Source: Streptomyces gossypii
GTDB lineage: Bacteria; Actinomycetota; Actinomycetes; Streptomycetales; Streptomycetaceae
Direction: 5' to 3'
Length of the DNA: 64,000 nt
Assembly: GCF_025165795.1 (NCBI RefSeq)
Contig: NZ_JAJAGO010000001.1
Coordinates: 124,001-188,000, forward strand
The translations under genes were made by a program, and so were the position numbers. Under the pieces are notes generated by a model that was given only the letters and a program-made list of their open reading frames with translations, was not told where the DNA came from and searched no databases. Positions 21,049 through 30,124 of this stretch are shown in pieces (the first letter of the stretch is position 1; each line of letters starts with the position of its first letter).

Positions 21049-22316
21049 CGCACACTCCGCTCGGGCCGGGCCAAGACCATCGCGCTCTGGAACCCGCCGA
21101 AGCCGCTGCCCACGCTCAGCACCGCGTCCACCGCGACCTCGCGGGCGACCAGCGGCACATAGTCCAAATCGCACTCCGGGTCGCGGGTGTGCAGATTCGC
21201 GGTGGGCGGCACCACCTGGTACTCCATCGCCAGCGCGGAGGCGGCGATCTCGATCGAGCCGATCGCCCCCAGCGAATGCCCCACCATCGACTTGATCGAG
21301 GAGATGGGCACGCTCAGCGCGCGCCGGCCCAGCGCCCGTTTGAACGCCGCCGTCTCGTGCCGGTCGTTCTGCTTGGTGCCCGAGCCGTGGGCGTTGATGT
21401 AGTCCAGCGCGTCCGGCTCCATCCGCGCCTCCCCAAGCGCCACCTTGATGGCCTCCGCCATCTCCGCCCCATCGGGCCGCAGCCCCGTCATGTGGTAGGC
21501 GTTGCTGCGCGTCGCGTACCCGGCGACCTCCGCGTACAGGTGCGCGCCCCGCTTGCGGGCCGCCTCCAGCTCCTCGAGGACCACGAAGGCGGTGCCCTCC
21601 CCCAGCACGAACCCGTTACGGGTCCCGTCGAAGGGACGTGAGGCGCTCGCGGGGTCGTCCGCGCGGGGAGTGGTCGCCTTGATCGCGTCGAAACACGCCA
21701 TGGTGATCGGGGAGATCGGCGCGTCCGAGGACCCGGCCACCATCACCTGCGCCGAGCCCTCCCGTACCAGCTCCGCCGCATAGCCGATCGAGTCGATACC
21801 CGAGGTGCAGCCGGTGGAGACCACCGTGGAGGGGCCCTCGGCGCCCACCGCCCACGCCACCTCGGCGGTGAAGGAGCTGGGCACCAGATGGCTGTAGAGG
21901 TGCGGGGCCGCATACCGGTGGTCGACAAGGTCCAGGCGGCCGCCGTCACTGACGACCCGGTACTCGGTATCCAGACCCATCGTGGCGCCCACCGCGGAGC
22001 CCACCGTGACCCCCACCTGGGCGGGGTCGCCCGCCTCCATGTCCAGACCGCTGTCGGCCACCGCGCCGCGGGCGGCGACGACCGCCAGCTGCGCGGCACG
22101 GTCCATACGCCGTACCTCCTGCGGGGTCAGGCCCCTCGCGTGCGGATCGAAATCGATCTCCGCGGCGACTTTCGAACGAAACGGTGCCGGGTCGAAGAAG
22201 GTGATCGAGCGGGTCGCGGTACGGCCCTCGCTGATCAGCGACCAGAACTCCTTCATCCCCACACCGCCCGGAGCGATCACCTCCATGCCGGTGATCACCA
22301 CCCGCCGGCCGCTCAC
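21045..22316 (-). CDS. Ketosynthase alpha of type II PKS
   Basis: A 423-aa ketosynthase with the Cys170-His-His triad: [19 protein letters not shown] and [13 protein letters not shown] start it at the GTG at 22316, which overlaps the cyclase stop (GTGA) and has GGGAGG eight bases upstream; the ATG at 22331 contains that ribosome site and is therefore unlikely. The product begins [18 protein letters not shown], as the family does. With KS-beta and ACP it builds the poly-beta-keto chain from malonyl units. Confidence 0.97.
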   Translation of the reverse strand: MSGRRVVITGMEVIAPGGVGMKEFWSLISEGRTATRSITFFDPAPFRSKVAAEIDFDPHARGLTPQEVRRMDRAAQLAVVAARGAVADSGLDMEAGDPAQVGVTVGSAVGATMGLDTEYRVVSDGGRLDLVDHRYAAPHLYSHLVPSSFTAEVAWAVGAEGPSTVVSTGCTSGIDSIGYAAELVREGSAQVMVAGSSDAPISPITMACFDAIKATTPRADDPASASRPFDGTRNGFVLGEGTAFVVLEELEAARKRGAHLYAEVAGYATRSNAYHMTGLRPDGAEMAEAIKVALGEARMEPDALDYINAHGSGTKQNDRHETAAFKRALGRRALSVPISSIKSMVGHSLGAIGSIEIAASALAMEYQVVPPTANLHTRDPECDLDYVPLVAREVAVDAVLSVGSGFGGFQSAMVLARPERSVR

Positions 22317-22642
22317 GCGGGCGCCTCCCATGAATAAAACCGCGCGGCCATCGCATCGGCCGGTGAACGCCAGGTCGCCGGGTCATACGGCGCGATGAAC
22401 GGTTTGAGGTCCTCACTGATCCGCACGAACCGCGGATCACTCTTGGCCTCCTCGATGAGCCGGCCGCCGTTGTCCTGATCGAAGTCCTGCAGATGGAAAT
22501 ACAGGCCGCGGAAGGAGAAGAGCTGACGGCGGCGGGTACCCATCAGGTGCGGCATCCTTGTGGCGTCGAAATCGTTGAACAAAGCGGCCACGTCCGCGTC
22601 CGCGCCTGGCTCCATCCGGGCGACGATCAGCGTGCTGTGCAT
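22313..22642 (-). CDS. Polyketide cyclase (TcmI/SchB type)
   Basis: A 109-aa protein with the small ABM-like fold of polyketide synthesis cyclases: [19 protein letters not shown] at the start, [19 protein letters not shown] and an end rich in aromatic residues ([10 protein letters not shown]). AAGGAG precedes the ATG. It is the first gene of the operon, corresponding to the alpI/jadI position, and should guide closure of the later rings of the angucycline skeleton. Confidence 0.9.
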   Translation of the reverse strand: MHSTLIVARMEPGADADVAALFNDFDATRMPHLMGTRRRQLFSFRGLYFHLQDFDQDNGGRLIEEAKSDPRFVRISEDLKPFIAPYDPATWRSPADAMAARFYSWEAPA

Positions 22643-24106
22643 AGAGAACACTCCTTCGCGGTGAGCGGATGACGGCCGGGAAAGGCGACGTGCGGGGCAC
22701 GTCCCGAAAAGACGGGGACAAACACCGAGGCGGTGAACAGTGCCGGACACCGGCACCCCGGGCAGAAAAGAGGAGGAAGGGGCGCCACCGGACGCCGGCT
22801 GGATGTATTCCCGCACCGCTGTGACACCTTGTAAAACCCCCCGTGCCCCCCTGCTGGTGAAAAGCTGCCGCAGGCTGCTGCCTCTCAAGACTCCAGAACC
22901 GGCCCGTCTCCATCAAGGCGTGCCGCTTCATGTCTGCGTCCGCTTTGTCAGATCCCACACAGCCACTGCAGCCATGTCAGAAAAGGGCCAGCCCCACGCA
23001 AGGCATCCCCGCTCCCATGTCAGACCCCGCCACCGGCACACACAGCACACCCCGGCGCAAGGGGGCCCTTGGCACCGCGAGAGCGGGGGCGGCGAAACAC
23101 AGCCCGGCAGCCCGACGCCACCTTGCAGGGGTGGGGTGGGGTGCGTCTTCGCCGGCTCGAAACCGCAGGCCCGGGGAGTGGGGGTGACGGTGTTCCAGGT
23201 GTGTGCGCCGCTCGCGGGCGGCAGGCTGCGAGGGGGATCGTCGGCCGGCGCGGCCGGCCGACGGGTTCACCACAACGCGGTCACCGGCGGGCCGCGTCCC
23301 TGCGCCCGCGAGGCGGTTTCGTGAGGAAGGCGGCCGTCTGGGGCCGGGTTTCTCCGGCTGATCCGCCCCTGTGCGGAAGCCGGCCCGGGCCCCTGCGGCA
23401 GCCCCCAGCCCCCCAGCCCCCCTTGCCGGATCCAGGTGAGAGACCCCAGTCCCTGCGACGCGCTGGTGGTCCTCGACAGCGGCGGCGCAGTGCGTGAACA
23501 GTTGCTGGGCGGCATGCGTGTGCGGGCGCCCCGTCTCGACGCGCTGCCCGAGGGCCGGTTCGCCGTGCAGGGGCACAGTCCGGCAGGGGATGCGCACGCG
23601 CGGACCTGCGGGACGGACGGGCGAAGGCGCCGCGGCTTCGCGAGGGGCGTGCGGTCGCCTGCCTGTTGGAGGACCGGCGGCGCCCACTACGCAAGTGCCT
23701 GTCTGGGCGAAGGCGTCCGCGCCCATCCGGTCACCGCCGCCGGCCGGGTGCGGGACAGCGGCGGCAACCGCCCACAGGGGGGCACGCCTTCACAGGGCGT
23801 CGCCTGCCTCGGGACGGTCCACGCCTTCACCGCCGACGACGGTGCCGCGTGGGCCGGCCGCTCACGCGGGCGTCCCGCTGCTCGAAGGCCGCACCAGCGG
23901 TGAGATCCGGCTGCGCAAGGACCCCGGTGGCCGCTCCCGCGGGGCCCGCCGTGCACGGCGGGCACCCCACGATGCCGGGCGGCGACCGGCAGCCGGAGCG
24001 CCCGCACCGCTGCCGCATGACAGAGCATGAGGCGTTGGAGGGCCCAGGAAGCCCGCCCGCCTCACCCCCCGACGGCGCACCGCTCAGGCCATACGCACCC
24101 CCTCCA

Positions 24107-24319
24107 GGGCGTGTTGTCCAGATCGCCGCGGACCAGCCGCGCGGCCTGTGGTGCTGGGGCCTCCCCTCCGCAGGCAGGAAGCGGATCGCCAGGCGGAGGA
24201 GCGTCCTCATAGCGGGCGTACCGGGAGGGGCCCGGCAACGCGGCGAGGCGCGGCCGGCCGCGCGGGCGGCTCGTGTCACCGGATCGCCGCGGGCACGCGG
24301 CGATCCGGGCAACACGCCC
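24107..24319. mobile_element. MITE-like element with 28-bp terminal inverted repeats
   Basis: The ends 24107-24134 and 24292-24319 are inverted copies matching at 24 of 28 positions; each begins GGGCGTGTTG and continues into GATCGCCGCG. The right end also folds on itself (24279-24291 with 24296-24308, a perfect 13-bp stem). At 213 bp it is too small for a transposase. The same GGGCGTGTT terminus bounds the element at 60300-60471. No clear target duplication was read. Confidence 0.6.
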
Positions 24320-24664
24320 TGAGGGCGGGGCCGGCATCCGTACCTGCGTGGCGCCTCGCCCGCACAGTGGTACGTCAGGGCGGCCTGAGGGCTCTCCCCT
24401 CCTCCCCCGGTGGATCAGCGCGCGGCGTCACAACGCGGTGCCCCGCAAGAGGGAGGCCCCCTTCCGTGCGGGAGGTGTCCGGGCGGCTTTGGCAACGCGG
24501 CGAGGCGCCAAAGCCGTGCCACCGCCGGGGACGAGAAAGCCCTCAGGCTTCGGGACGCCGCATCGCAGTGACGCGGCGCTGCGGTATCGCCCGAGCCGCA
24601 GGCCAACGCCCGGCGGCCGGCTTCCCCGTTCCTCACAACGGGCAGGGCGCGGGAGGCGGATGAC

Positions 24665-25080
24665 CGCGGACCCAGGCCCGCGGCCGCGGGCCGGGACCGA
24701 GACCGGGACCGAGGCCGCCGGGCGAGGCCAGGGGCCGGGGGCGCGGGCCGGGACCGCAGGCCGCAGGCCGGGACCGGGACCGGGACCGGGACGGGGGCCG
24801 CCGGGCGCGGGCCGGGACCGCAGGCCGCAGGCCGGGACCGGGACCGGGACCGGGGCCGCCGGGCGAGGGCCGGGACCGGGACCGCAGGCCGGGACCGGGA
24901 CCGGGACCGGGACCGGGACCGGGACGGGGGCCGCAGGGCGAGGGCCGGGACCGCAGGCCGGGACCGGGGGCGCAGGCCGGGACCGGGGGCGCAGGCCGGG
25001 ACCGGGGGCGAGGGGCGAGGCCAGGGGCCGGGGCCGCCGGGCGAGGCCAGGGGCCAAGGGCCAGGGGCCAGGGGCCGGGC
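24665..25080. repeat. GC-rich minisatellite built on GGGACC units
   Basis: About 400 bases of short direct repeats on the + strand: runs of GGGACC and GGCCGGGACC, alternating with GCAGGCC, GCCGGGCGAGG and, at the right end, CCAGGGGCC units. Copy number and order vary, as in slippage-driven minisatellites. All frames are open and encode Gly/Arg/Pro/Thr repeats, which I regard as non-coding. Confidence 0.8.
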
Positions 25081-25441
25081 GGGGATCCGCACCTTCCTCA
25101 GGCGGGCGAAGCCGTACCCGGCCGGTGCGCCAAGCGGCGCCGCCGCAGCGGACCGGCCGGCTCGGCTGAAGCGGGCCGGGACACGATGCCGTGCGAAGCG
25201 GCAGCACGGCGGCACGAGCTGGCGCGGCGATGCGGCGGGAGAGGCCGTGCGGCAGCACGGCGGCGCCCAGACCTCGCTTCTTCCCCCTCTGGGCGGCGGC
25301 GAGGCGCAGCCCGACGCGGCCCCGGCGCCGCCCGGCACGCACCACCTGGGCCCCGCCTGGGCCCCACCTGGGCCAAGGCACCCCGGTAAAGGGCGGATCC
25401 GCCGCCCGGGCGGGCCGGGGCGGCACGCCCCCGACCCGCCA

Positions 25442-25490
25442 CGCCCCCCGGGGGGCGCCACGCCCCCGCCCCCCCCGGGGGGCGCCGCGG
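25442..25490 (-). terminator. Tandem GC hairpins after the ABM gene
   Basis: CGCCCCCC-GGGGGGCG (25442-25457) is a perfect palindrome, followed by a second C8/G6 palindrome ending GGCGCC near 25486. They lie 12-60 bases past the stop of the ABM oxygenase gene and are well placed to end that transcript. Confidence 0.65.
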
Positions 25491-25501
25491 CGCCCGCCCG
25501 G

Positions 25502-26197
25502 CTACTGGCCCGCGGAGCGCGAATGCACCGGCAGATACGAATTCCAGTCGCTGGAGGTCACCAGAGCCTCCACCCGCGCCTGGGATTCCCGCCGCGCGGC
25601 GCTCTGCTGGGACTGCGGCACACCACGGAAGGCGTCATACGCCTCCTTGCCGTCCCACTGGGAATACGACACCGCGAAAGCCCCCTCGAGCCCCCGGGCC
25701 GCCAGCCCCCGCAGCACCGTGTGCGAACGGACACCCGACTCGGCCTCCAGCCACTGGCCCGCCTCGCCCAGCGCCTCCACCAGCGCGTCACGGTCGGCCT
25801 CGGCCACCTTGAAAATCTCGATCACCGTGTAGTCGTCCCCACCGGGAACCACCTCCACCGCCCCGCCCGGAAGCCCCGGCCGCCAGGTGAAGGCCACCTC
25901 CGTCTGCAGCAGCCGGATCGAGGTCGTCAGCTCCTGGAAGAGCGGCAGCGTCCGGTGCCGGAACTCCTCACCGGCATACCGCGCCTCCAGATCCTCACCA
26001 TTGCGCCACTGGATCAGATTCGCCGTACCGAACCGGCCCAGGCCGCTGTGCATGCTGCTGGAGATCCACCCCGCGAACGCCGCGGAGTCCACGATCTCCT
26101 GCATCGCCCCCAGCAGACGCTCCTGCTTGTCCGCCGCGTCTGTAGCGAACAGATTGAGCACCGTGAGATGACGGTCCTCCACAGAAATCTTCGGCAT
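25502..26197 (-). CDS. Two-domain ABM oxygenase of the AlpJ/JadG/GilOII type
   Basis: A 231-aa protein made of two antibiotic-biosynthesis-monooxygenase-like halves (about 10-110 and 115-215), with LTVLNLFATDAADKQERLL in the first and YTVIEIFKVAEADRDALVE in the second. The double-ABM layout and operon context match the family that cleaves the B ring of dehydrorabelomycin, leading to ring contraction in kinamycin or ring opening in jadomycin and gilvocarcin. It has no flavin-binding motif of its own and normally depends on reduced flavin. It is 133 bases after a FAD monooxygenase in the same direction. This gene is a main reason to predict a rearranged angucycline. Confidence 0.8.
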   Translation of the reverse strand: MPKISVEDRHLTVLNLFATDAADKQERLLGAMQEIVDSAAFAGWISSSMHSGLGRFGTANLIQWRNGEDLEARYAGEEFRHRTLPLFQELTTSIRLLQTEVAFTWRPGLPGGAVEVVPGGDDYTVIEIFKVAEADRDALVEALGEAGQWLEAESGVRSHTVLRGLAARGLEGAFAVSYSQWDGKEAYDAFRGVPQSQQSAARRESQARVEALVTSSDWNSYLPVHSRSAGQ

Positions 26198-26330
26198 TCC
26201 TCACACCTTCCTCAACACACACGACACGGCTCACGACGACATGACTCACGTTCACAGCCGGCGGGCCCCCGGCCGGCACACCCCGCCCACGAAAGAGGCG
26301 GGGCCCAGGAGATGGGGCCCGGGCAGGAGG

Positions 26331-27830
26331 TCACAGCGGCCGGCCGAACCACCGCTCAAGCGCCGCCGCCAGCCCGGGCTGCGCGTCCGGCTCGCCGCCC
26401 GCCCAGGCCACATAACCGTCCGGACGCACCAGCACCCCCCGCGGCCAGCCCTCGGCACCGCGCTCCTGGAGGACCGTGTCAACCCGGCCGGCCCAGCCTG
26501 CCGCCGCCGCCGCCAGCTCGCGGGCCCCCGCCCCCTCGGTGACCAGCAGCACACCCCGGCCCGCGTGCAAAAGCTCGAACCGTGTGCTCTTGACCCCCGC
26601 CACCACCACCTCGGCATCCGGCATCCGCCGCCCCAGCAGCGGATGCCCCTCCCCCTGCTGGTCGCCCATCTCGTGCCGGATGTCCAGCCCCGTCACCAGG
26701 CCCACCAGATGACGCTGCACCTCCTCGAAACCCACCAGCTCCGTGAAGACCTCGCGCAGCGGAGCCACCTCGTCCCCGCCCAGATACAAGATCCGCTGCG
26801 CCAGCGTGTTCGCCAGGATCCGGGCACCCACCGGATGCCGCTCACTGTGATAGGTGTCCAGCAGCGCCTGGGGGGCGTGCCCCTTCAAAGCCGCCGCCAG
26901 CTTCCACCCCAGGTTCACCGCGTCCTGCACACCCGCGCTCATCCCCTGCGCACCGATGGGCAGATGCACATGCGCCGCGTCCCCCGCCAAAAACACCCGG
27001 CCGCAGCGGTAGTGCTCCGCCTGGCGGCTGACATCGGTCGTCGAGGACACCCACAAAGGCGTCGCCCCCGAAATGTCCTCCCCCGACAGGCGGGTGAACG
27101 CCTCGCTGACCTCCGCGAAGGTAATCGGCTCCTTGCTGGTGCGCAGCGGCTGCGCCGCGTCGAAATAGATGATCCGGCTGCGGTCGGGGCCAAGAGGCAG
27201 CACCATCACCATGCCGCCGGGCACCCGCTCCCCGCTGAACCGCGGAGCCAGAGCCACCCCCGACACATCCGCGAAACGCAGCTCGACGGCCGGCTCGGTC
27301 CCCGGGAAGCCGATCCCCACCGACTTGCGCACGACACTGCGCGCCCCGTCACACCCCACCACGTAGCGGGCCCGTACCAGCGCCTCACCCGCCGGGCGCG
27401 AGCAACGGACCTCGACACCGGCGTCCTTCTCCTGAAGGCCGGTCACCTCCACCTGCCGCTCGATACGCGCGCCGCGCTCCAGCGCCCAGGCGCCCAGCAT
27501 CTTCTCGGTCACCGACTGCGGGATACCACGCGCTCCGTACGAGCCGCCCTCAATCACCCGGTAATCGAGGCCGACCCCGCCGAAATGGCCCACGGGAATG
27601 ACCTGGACATCACCCAGGCGGGACAGCAGACCGCGTTGGGAAAACTCCTCGATCGTGCGTGCGGAAAATCCGAGAGCGCGGGATTCCTGTACCGGTTCGG
27701 CTAGTTTTTCGAGTACGAGTACCGATACTCCGTTCAGGGCGAGTTCCCCGGCGAGCATCAGCCCGGAAGGGCCACCGCCGACCACCACCACGTCCGCATC
27801 GTAATCCGTGTCTGTGCCGGGAATGGTCAT
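26331..27830 (-). CDS. FAD-dependent aromatic polyketide monooxygenase (third copy)
   Basis: A 499-aa PHBH-type monooxygenase: VVGGGPSGLMLAGEL, VGCDGARSVVRKS, LAGDAAHVHLPIGAQG, and a C-terminal LVRPDGYVAWAGG tail. It is closer to the copy at 14196-15746 than to the one at 15822. The ATG at 27830 follows GGGAGG; a TTG at 27860 would swallow that ribosome site. Kinamycin clusters have an extra enzyme of this family (AlpK) that hydroxylates after ring contraction, so a late hydroxylation is a fair guess. It forms a separate - strand unit with the ABM oxygenase. Confidence 0.87.
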   Translation of the reverse strand: MTIPGTDTDYDADVVVVGGGPSGLMLAGELALNGVSVLVLEKLAEPVQESRALGFSARTIEEFSQRGLLSRLGDVQVIPVGHFGGVGLDYRVIEGGSYGARGIPQSVTEKMLGAWALERGARIERQVEVTGLQEKDAGVEVRCSRPAGEALVRARYVVGCDGARSVVRKSVGIGFPGTEPAVELRFADVSGVALAPRFSGERVPGGMVMVLPLGPDRSRIIYFDAAQPLRTSKEPITFAEVSEAFTRLSGEDISGATPLWVSSTTDVSRQAEHYRCGRVFLAGDAAHVHLPIGAQGMSAGVQDAVNLGWKLAAALKGHAPQALLDTYHSERHPVGARILANTLAQRILYLGGDEVAPLREVFTELVGFEEVQRHLVGLVTGLDIRHEMGDQQGEGHPLLGRRMPDAEVVVAGVKSTRFELLHAGRGVLLVTEGAGARELAAAAAGWAGRVDTVLQERGAEGWPRGVLVRPDGYVAWAGGEPDAQPGLAAALERWFGRPL

Positions 27831-27941
27831 CGTGAGTTTTTCCTCCCACACCGGAAACAAAGCCGTTGGTAATACTTTCCCAGTATCCGGGGGCCGGTCG
27901 GTGTTTCCTATACCCGGTCACGACAAACCTTCGACAGCAAC

Positions 27942-27953
27942 CACAAATTTGTG
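27942..27953. promoter_or_regulatory. Palindrome CACAAATTTGTG upstream of monooxygenase unit
   Basis: A perfect 12-bp A/T-rich palindrome 112-123 bases upstream of the monooxygenase start, in a short A/T-richer zone that also has inverted copies of ATACCCG (about 27910) and CGGGTAT (about 27969) flanking it. This nested symmetry suggests an operator region for the second biosynthetic transcript. The binding protein is unknown. Confidence 0.4.
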
Positions 27954-28019
27954 ACACCCGTCCTCGATCGGGTATCGAACCCCGACAGGGCGGCACCCCC
28001 CCGCCCCCCATCCCCGCAA

Positions 28020-28640
28020 CCGGGGGCCGGTAGCCGGGGCGGGGGCAGGGGGCAGGGGGCAGGGGGCAGGACAGGCCCAGAGGCCGGAAGACCGGAAGAC
28101 CGGAAGACCGGGGCCGGAGGCAGGCGCCGGGGACGGAAGGCAGGGGCAGGAAAGCAGGCGCCGGAAGGCAGGGGCAGGAAAGCAGGGGCAGGAAAGCAGG
28201 CGCCGGAAGGCAGGCGCCGGGGGACGGAACGCAGAGGACAGAGCGGGGACGCAGAGCCGGAGAGCCGGAGGGCCAGGGGGCCGGAAGGCAGGCGCCGGGG
28301 GACGGAAGGCAGGGGCCGGAAGGCAGGCGCCGGAAGGCAGGCGCCGGAAGGCAGGCGCCGGAAGGCAGGCGCCGGAAGGCAGGCGCCGGGGGACGGAACG
28401 CAGAGACGGAAGGCGGAGGGACAGGGGCGGAGGACAGAGGCGGAGGCGGAGGCCAGGGGGCCGGAGGGCCCGGGACGGAAGCGGGGGGCAGAACGGCCCG
28501 GGGCCGGAGGGAGTGGGGGGTGCCGCGAGGACACGGCGAACAGGGGCCGCCGAAGGAGCAGGAACAGAACACGAAAACAGAGCCACAGAGCCACAGAGCC
28601 ACAGGGCCACAGGGCCACAGGGCCACAGGGCCACAGGGAA
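28020..28640. repeat. Minisatellite: GGAAGGCAGGCGCC units, then GCCACAGGG units
   Basis: From about 28020 to 28410 the + strand is made of variants of a 14-base unit GGAAGGCAGGCGCC with interspersed GGGACGGAA; five copies in succession occur at 28314-28390. A second tract at about 28567-28638 repeats a 9-base unit close to GCCACAGGG. Frames through it encode only Arg/Gly/Pro/Ala repeats. It abuts the insertion-sequence remnants. Confidence 0.85.
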
Positions 28641-28649
28641 AAGTCACCC

Positions 28650-29056
28650 CACCGAGGGACTCGCCCAGACCACGGCCGGGAAAGACCTGCGGGTGTCCTG
28701 GTTCACCCTGGAGACGCTGAGCACCGCTGTCGGCAAATCGAAGGCCGACGGGCCCACCGCCCGCACCCTCGCCCGGATCTGCCGGGCCGGTTTGATCGTC
28801 ATTGACGACACTGGCCTGCTGCCGGCCGACGGGGACGCCGCCGAAGCGTTCTACAGGATCACCGACGCCGCCTACGAACGTCACAGCATCGCGGCGACCA
28901 GCAATATCCACCCTCCGGGCTCCGGCACGATCACGCCCAAGCCCCTCGCCGGCACGCGACCACCTCATGCACCACGCCCACCTCGTGACCACCACGGGCG
29001 ACTCGCATCGCCTCGCCGAGGCCCTCGCCGGCCAGGCAGTGGCCCCCCTTGAACCG
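28650..29056 (+). pseudogene. IstB-like ATPase of IS21, truncated and frameshifted
   Basis: The frame from about 28680 reads TLETLSTAVGKSKADG, LIVIDDTGLLPADGDAAEAF (Walker B region) and AATSNIHPPGSGTITPK, matching the C-terminal half of IS21 helper proteins. Near 28950 the match moves to the next frame (DHLMHHAHLVTTTGDSHRL, AEALAGQAVAPL), so about one base has been lost. The N-terminal half with the P-loop is missing and replaced by minisatellite. It cannot make a working IstB. Confidence 0.8.
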
Positions 29057-29230
29057 ACCCCCAAACGGGAACACCACTGGCCACACGCCAGGGCATCTCA
29101 TGGCCACCCGCCCGGACACCAGCGGCCACCCACCCGGGCATCTCAATGGCCGCTGACAGACGGCAAGGAGCACGACACCCCCCGGGGGGGCCCTGGGTTC
29201 CAGCGGTCGTCGCAACACCCCAGTTCAGCA

Positions 29231-29450
29231 ATGCGACGGACTTCGAAATCCAGGATGCCCCGGGGCCAGGCGAAGACCCGCCGCCTGACACGGGAGCGCA
29301 AGGCATACTTCCAGCTCATACAGCAGGGCCACGGCAACGGGGAGGCCACCCGGATCGTCGGGATCAACCCGCCGACCGGCAGGAGACGGCGCAACGGCAG
29401 CAAGCCGGAGCCCAGACGGGGGCACACGCCACCGCAAAAGCCAAAGACCG
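29231..29450 (+). pseudogene. IS30-family transposase, N-terminal fragment
   Basis: The frame reads RMPRGQAKTRRLTRERKAYF, LIQQGHGNGEATRIVGI and TGRRRRNGSK, resembling the N-terminal helix-turn-helix of Streptomyces IS30 transposases (LTRER-Y-LI-QG-N-EA-RIVGIN-TGRRWRNG). The DDE catalytic part is absent; the frame runs into the end of the neighbouring oxidoreductase gene. Together with the istB remnant it marks an old insertion hot spot. Confidence 0.65.
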
Positions 29451-29451
29451 G

Positions 29452-29889
29452 TCAGCAGTTCAGGGACATCACCCGGTCCACCGACACCTCCAGCACCACA
29501 CGCCCCGGCGGCCTCGGCGGCGGCGAACCGTACCGCCGCGTATAGCGCCCCACTCCCTGGGCCACCCGCTGAGGGTCGTCACTGACCACCCCCACCCCCT
29601 CCAGCGTCACCCAGCGGAACCCCTCCGCCTGACACAACGCCACCCGCGCCCCCGGCACCCGCAGCACATTCCGTGCCTTGACCGAGGAAGCCACCGTCAT
29701 CACACGGGCCACTCCCGCCTCCTGGTCCCAGGTGAACCGCACCACCACCACATGCGGTGAACCATCCCCGCGCAACGTGGTGACCGACGCCACCGACGGC
29801 GTATCCAAAAACGAGGCGACCCCCGCCGAGACACCCACCCTGGCACCCGCTGAAACCTGGCCCACGGAAACCCCGCCCTCACCCGACAT
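29452..29889 (-). CDS. PPOX-class F420/flavin-dependent oxidoreductase
   Basis: A 145-aa split-barrel protein: FLDTPSVASVTTLRGDGSPH followed by VVVVRFTWD and ARNVLRVPGARVALCQ match pyridoxamine-phosphate-oxidase-like enzymes that use F420 or FMN. The ATG at 29889 has GGGAGGGG eight bases upstream; the longer frame adds a Cys/Val-rich unlikely leader. Substrate cannot be told. It is divergent from a TetR gene, so it is probably that regulator's target. The + strand here is strikingly C-rich. Confidence 0.78.
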   Translation of the reverse strand: MSGEGGVSVGQVSAGARVGVSAGVASFLDTPSVASVTTLRGDGSPHVVVVRFTWDQEAGVARVMTVASSVKARNVLRVPGARVALCQAEGFRWVTLEGVGVVSDDPQRVAQGVGRYTRRYGSPPPRPPGRVVLEVSVDRVMSLNC

Positions 29890-30124
29890 CGGCAACACCC
29901 CTCCCACACCACACACACGGACACACCACGGCACCCACACCAACAACCGGACACCGGCAGCGCGACGAGCGGCGGGACAGCCCCGCGAGCACCCCCGCCC
30001 GACAGCCCGTCACACCCCCGGCACACAAGAAACACACCCCCGCCACACCCCCGGCCGGCCCCTTGCACACACCACAACACCCCCCCGACAACACATAGTA
30101 GAGTGAACCGGAAGGAGGTTCCGT

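Larger units (their letters stand above)
22643..25441. other. 2.8-kb gene-poor stretch with promoter, decayed DNA and repeats
   Basis: No frame here reads like a recognisable protein on either strand. The first 200 bases must contain the promoter of the polyketide operon: an A/T-richer patch (TTGTAAAAC near 22829, GTATTC near 22804) is the best candidate, but I could not fix the boxes. Frames on the + strand between 23436 and 24030 have moderately protein-like segments that break repeatedly and may be remains of a lost gene. The stretch also holds a miniature inverted-repeat element and a minisatellite listed separately. Confidence 0.5.

Noticed and set aside
22313..22331. ATG at 22331 as KS-alpha start
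   Set aside because: The ATG precedes and contains the GGGAGG ribosome site for the GTG at 22316, whose product begins like other KS-alpha proteins.
22977..23726. 249-codon - strand frame in the gene-poor region
   Set aside because: No family resemblance and composition like other shadow frames.
24665..25080. Repeat array considered as a CRISPR
   Set aside because: Units are 6-10 bases, contiguous and without unique spacers; no cas genes nearby.
24415..25461. Long open frames through the GGGACC minisatellite
   Set aside because: Openness is a consequence of the repeat; the product would be simple Gly/Pro/Arg repeats.
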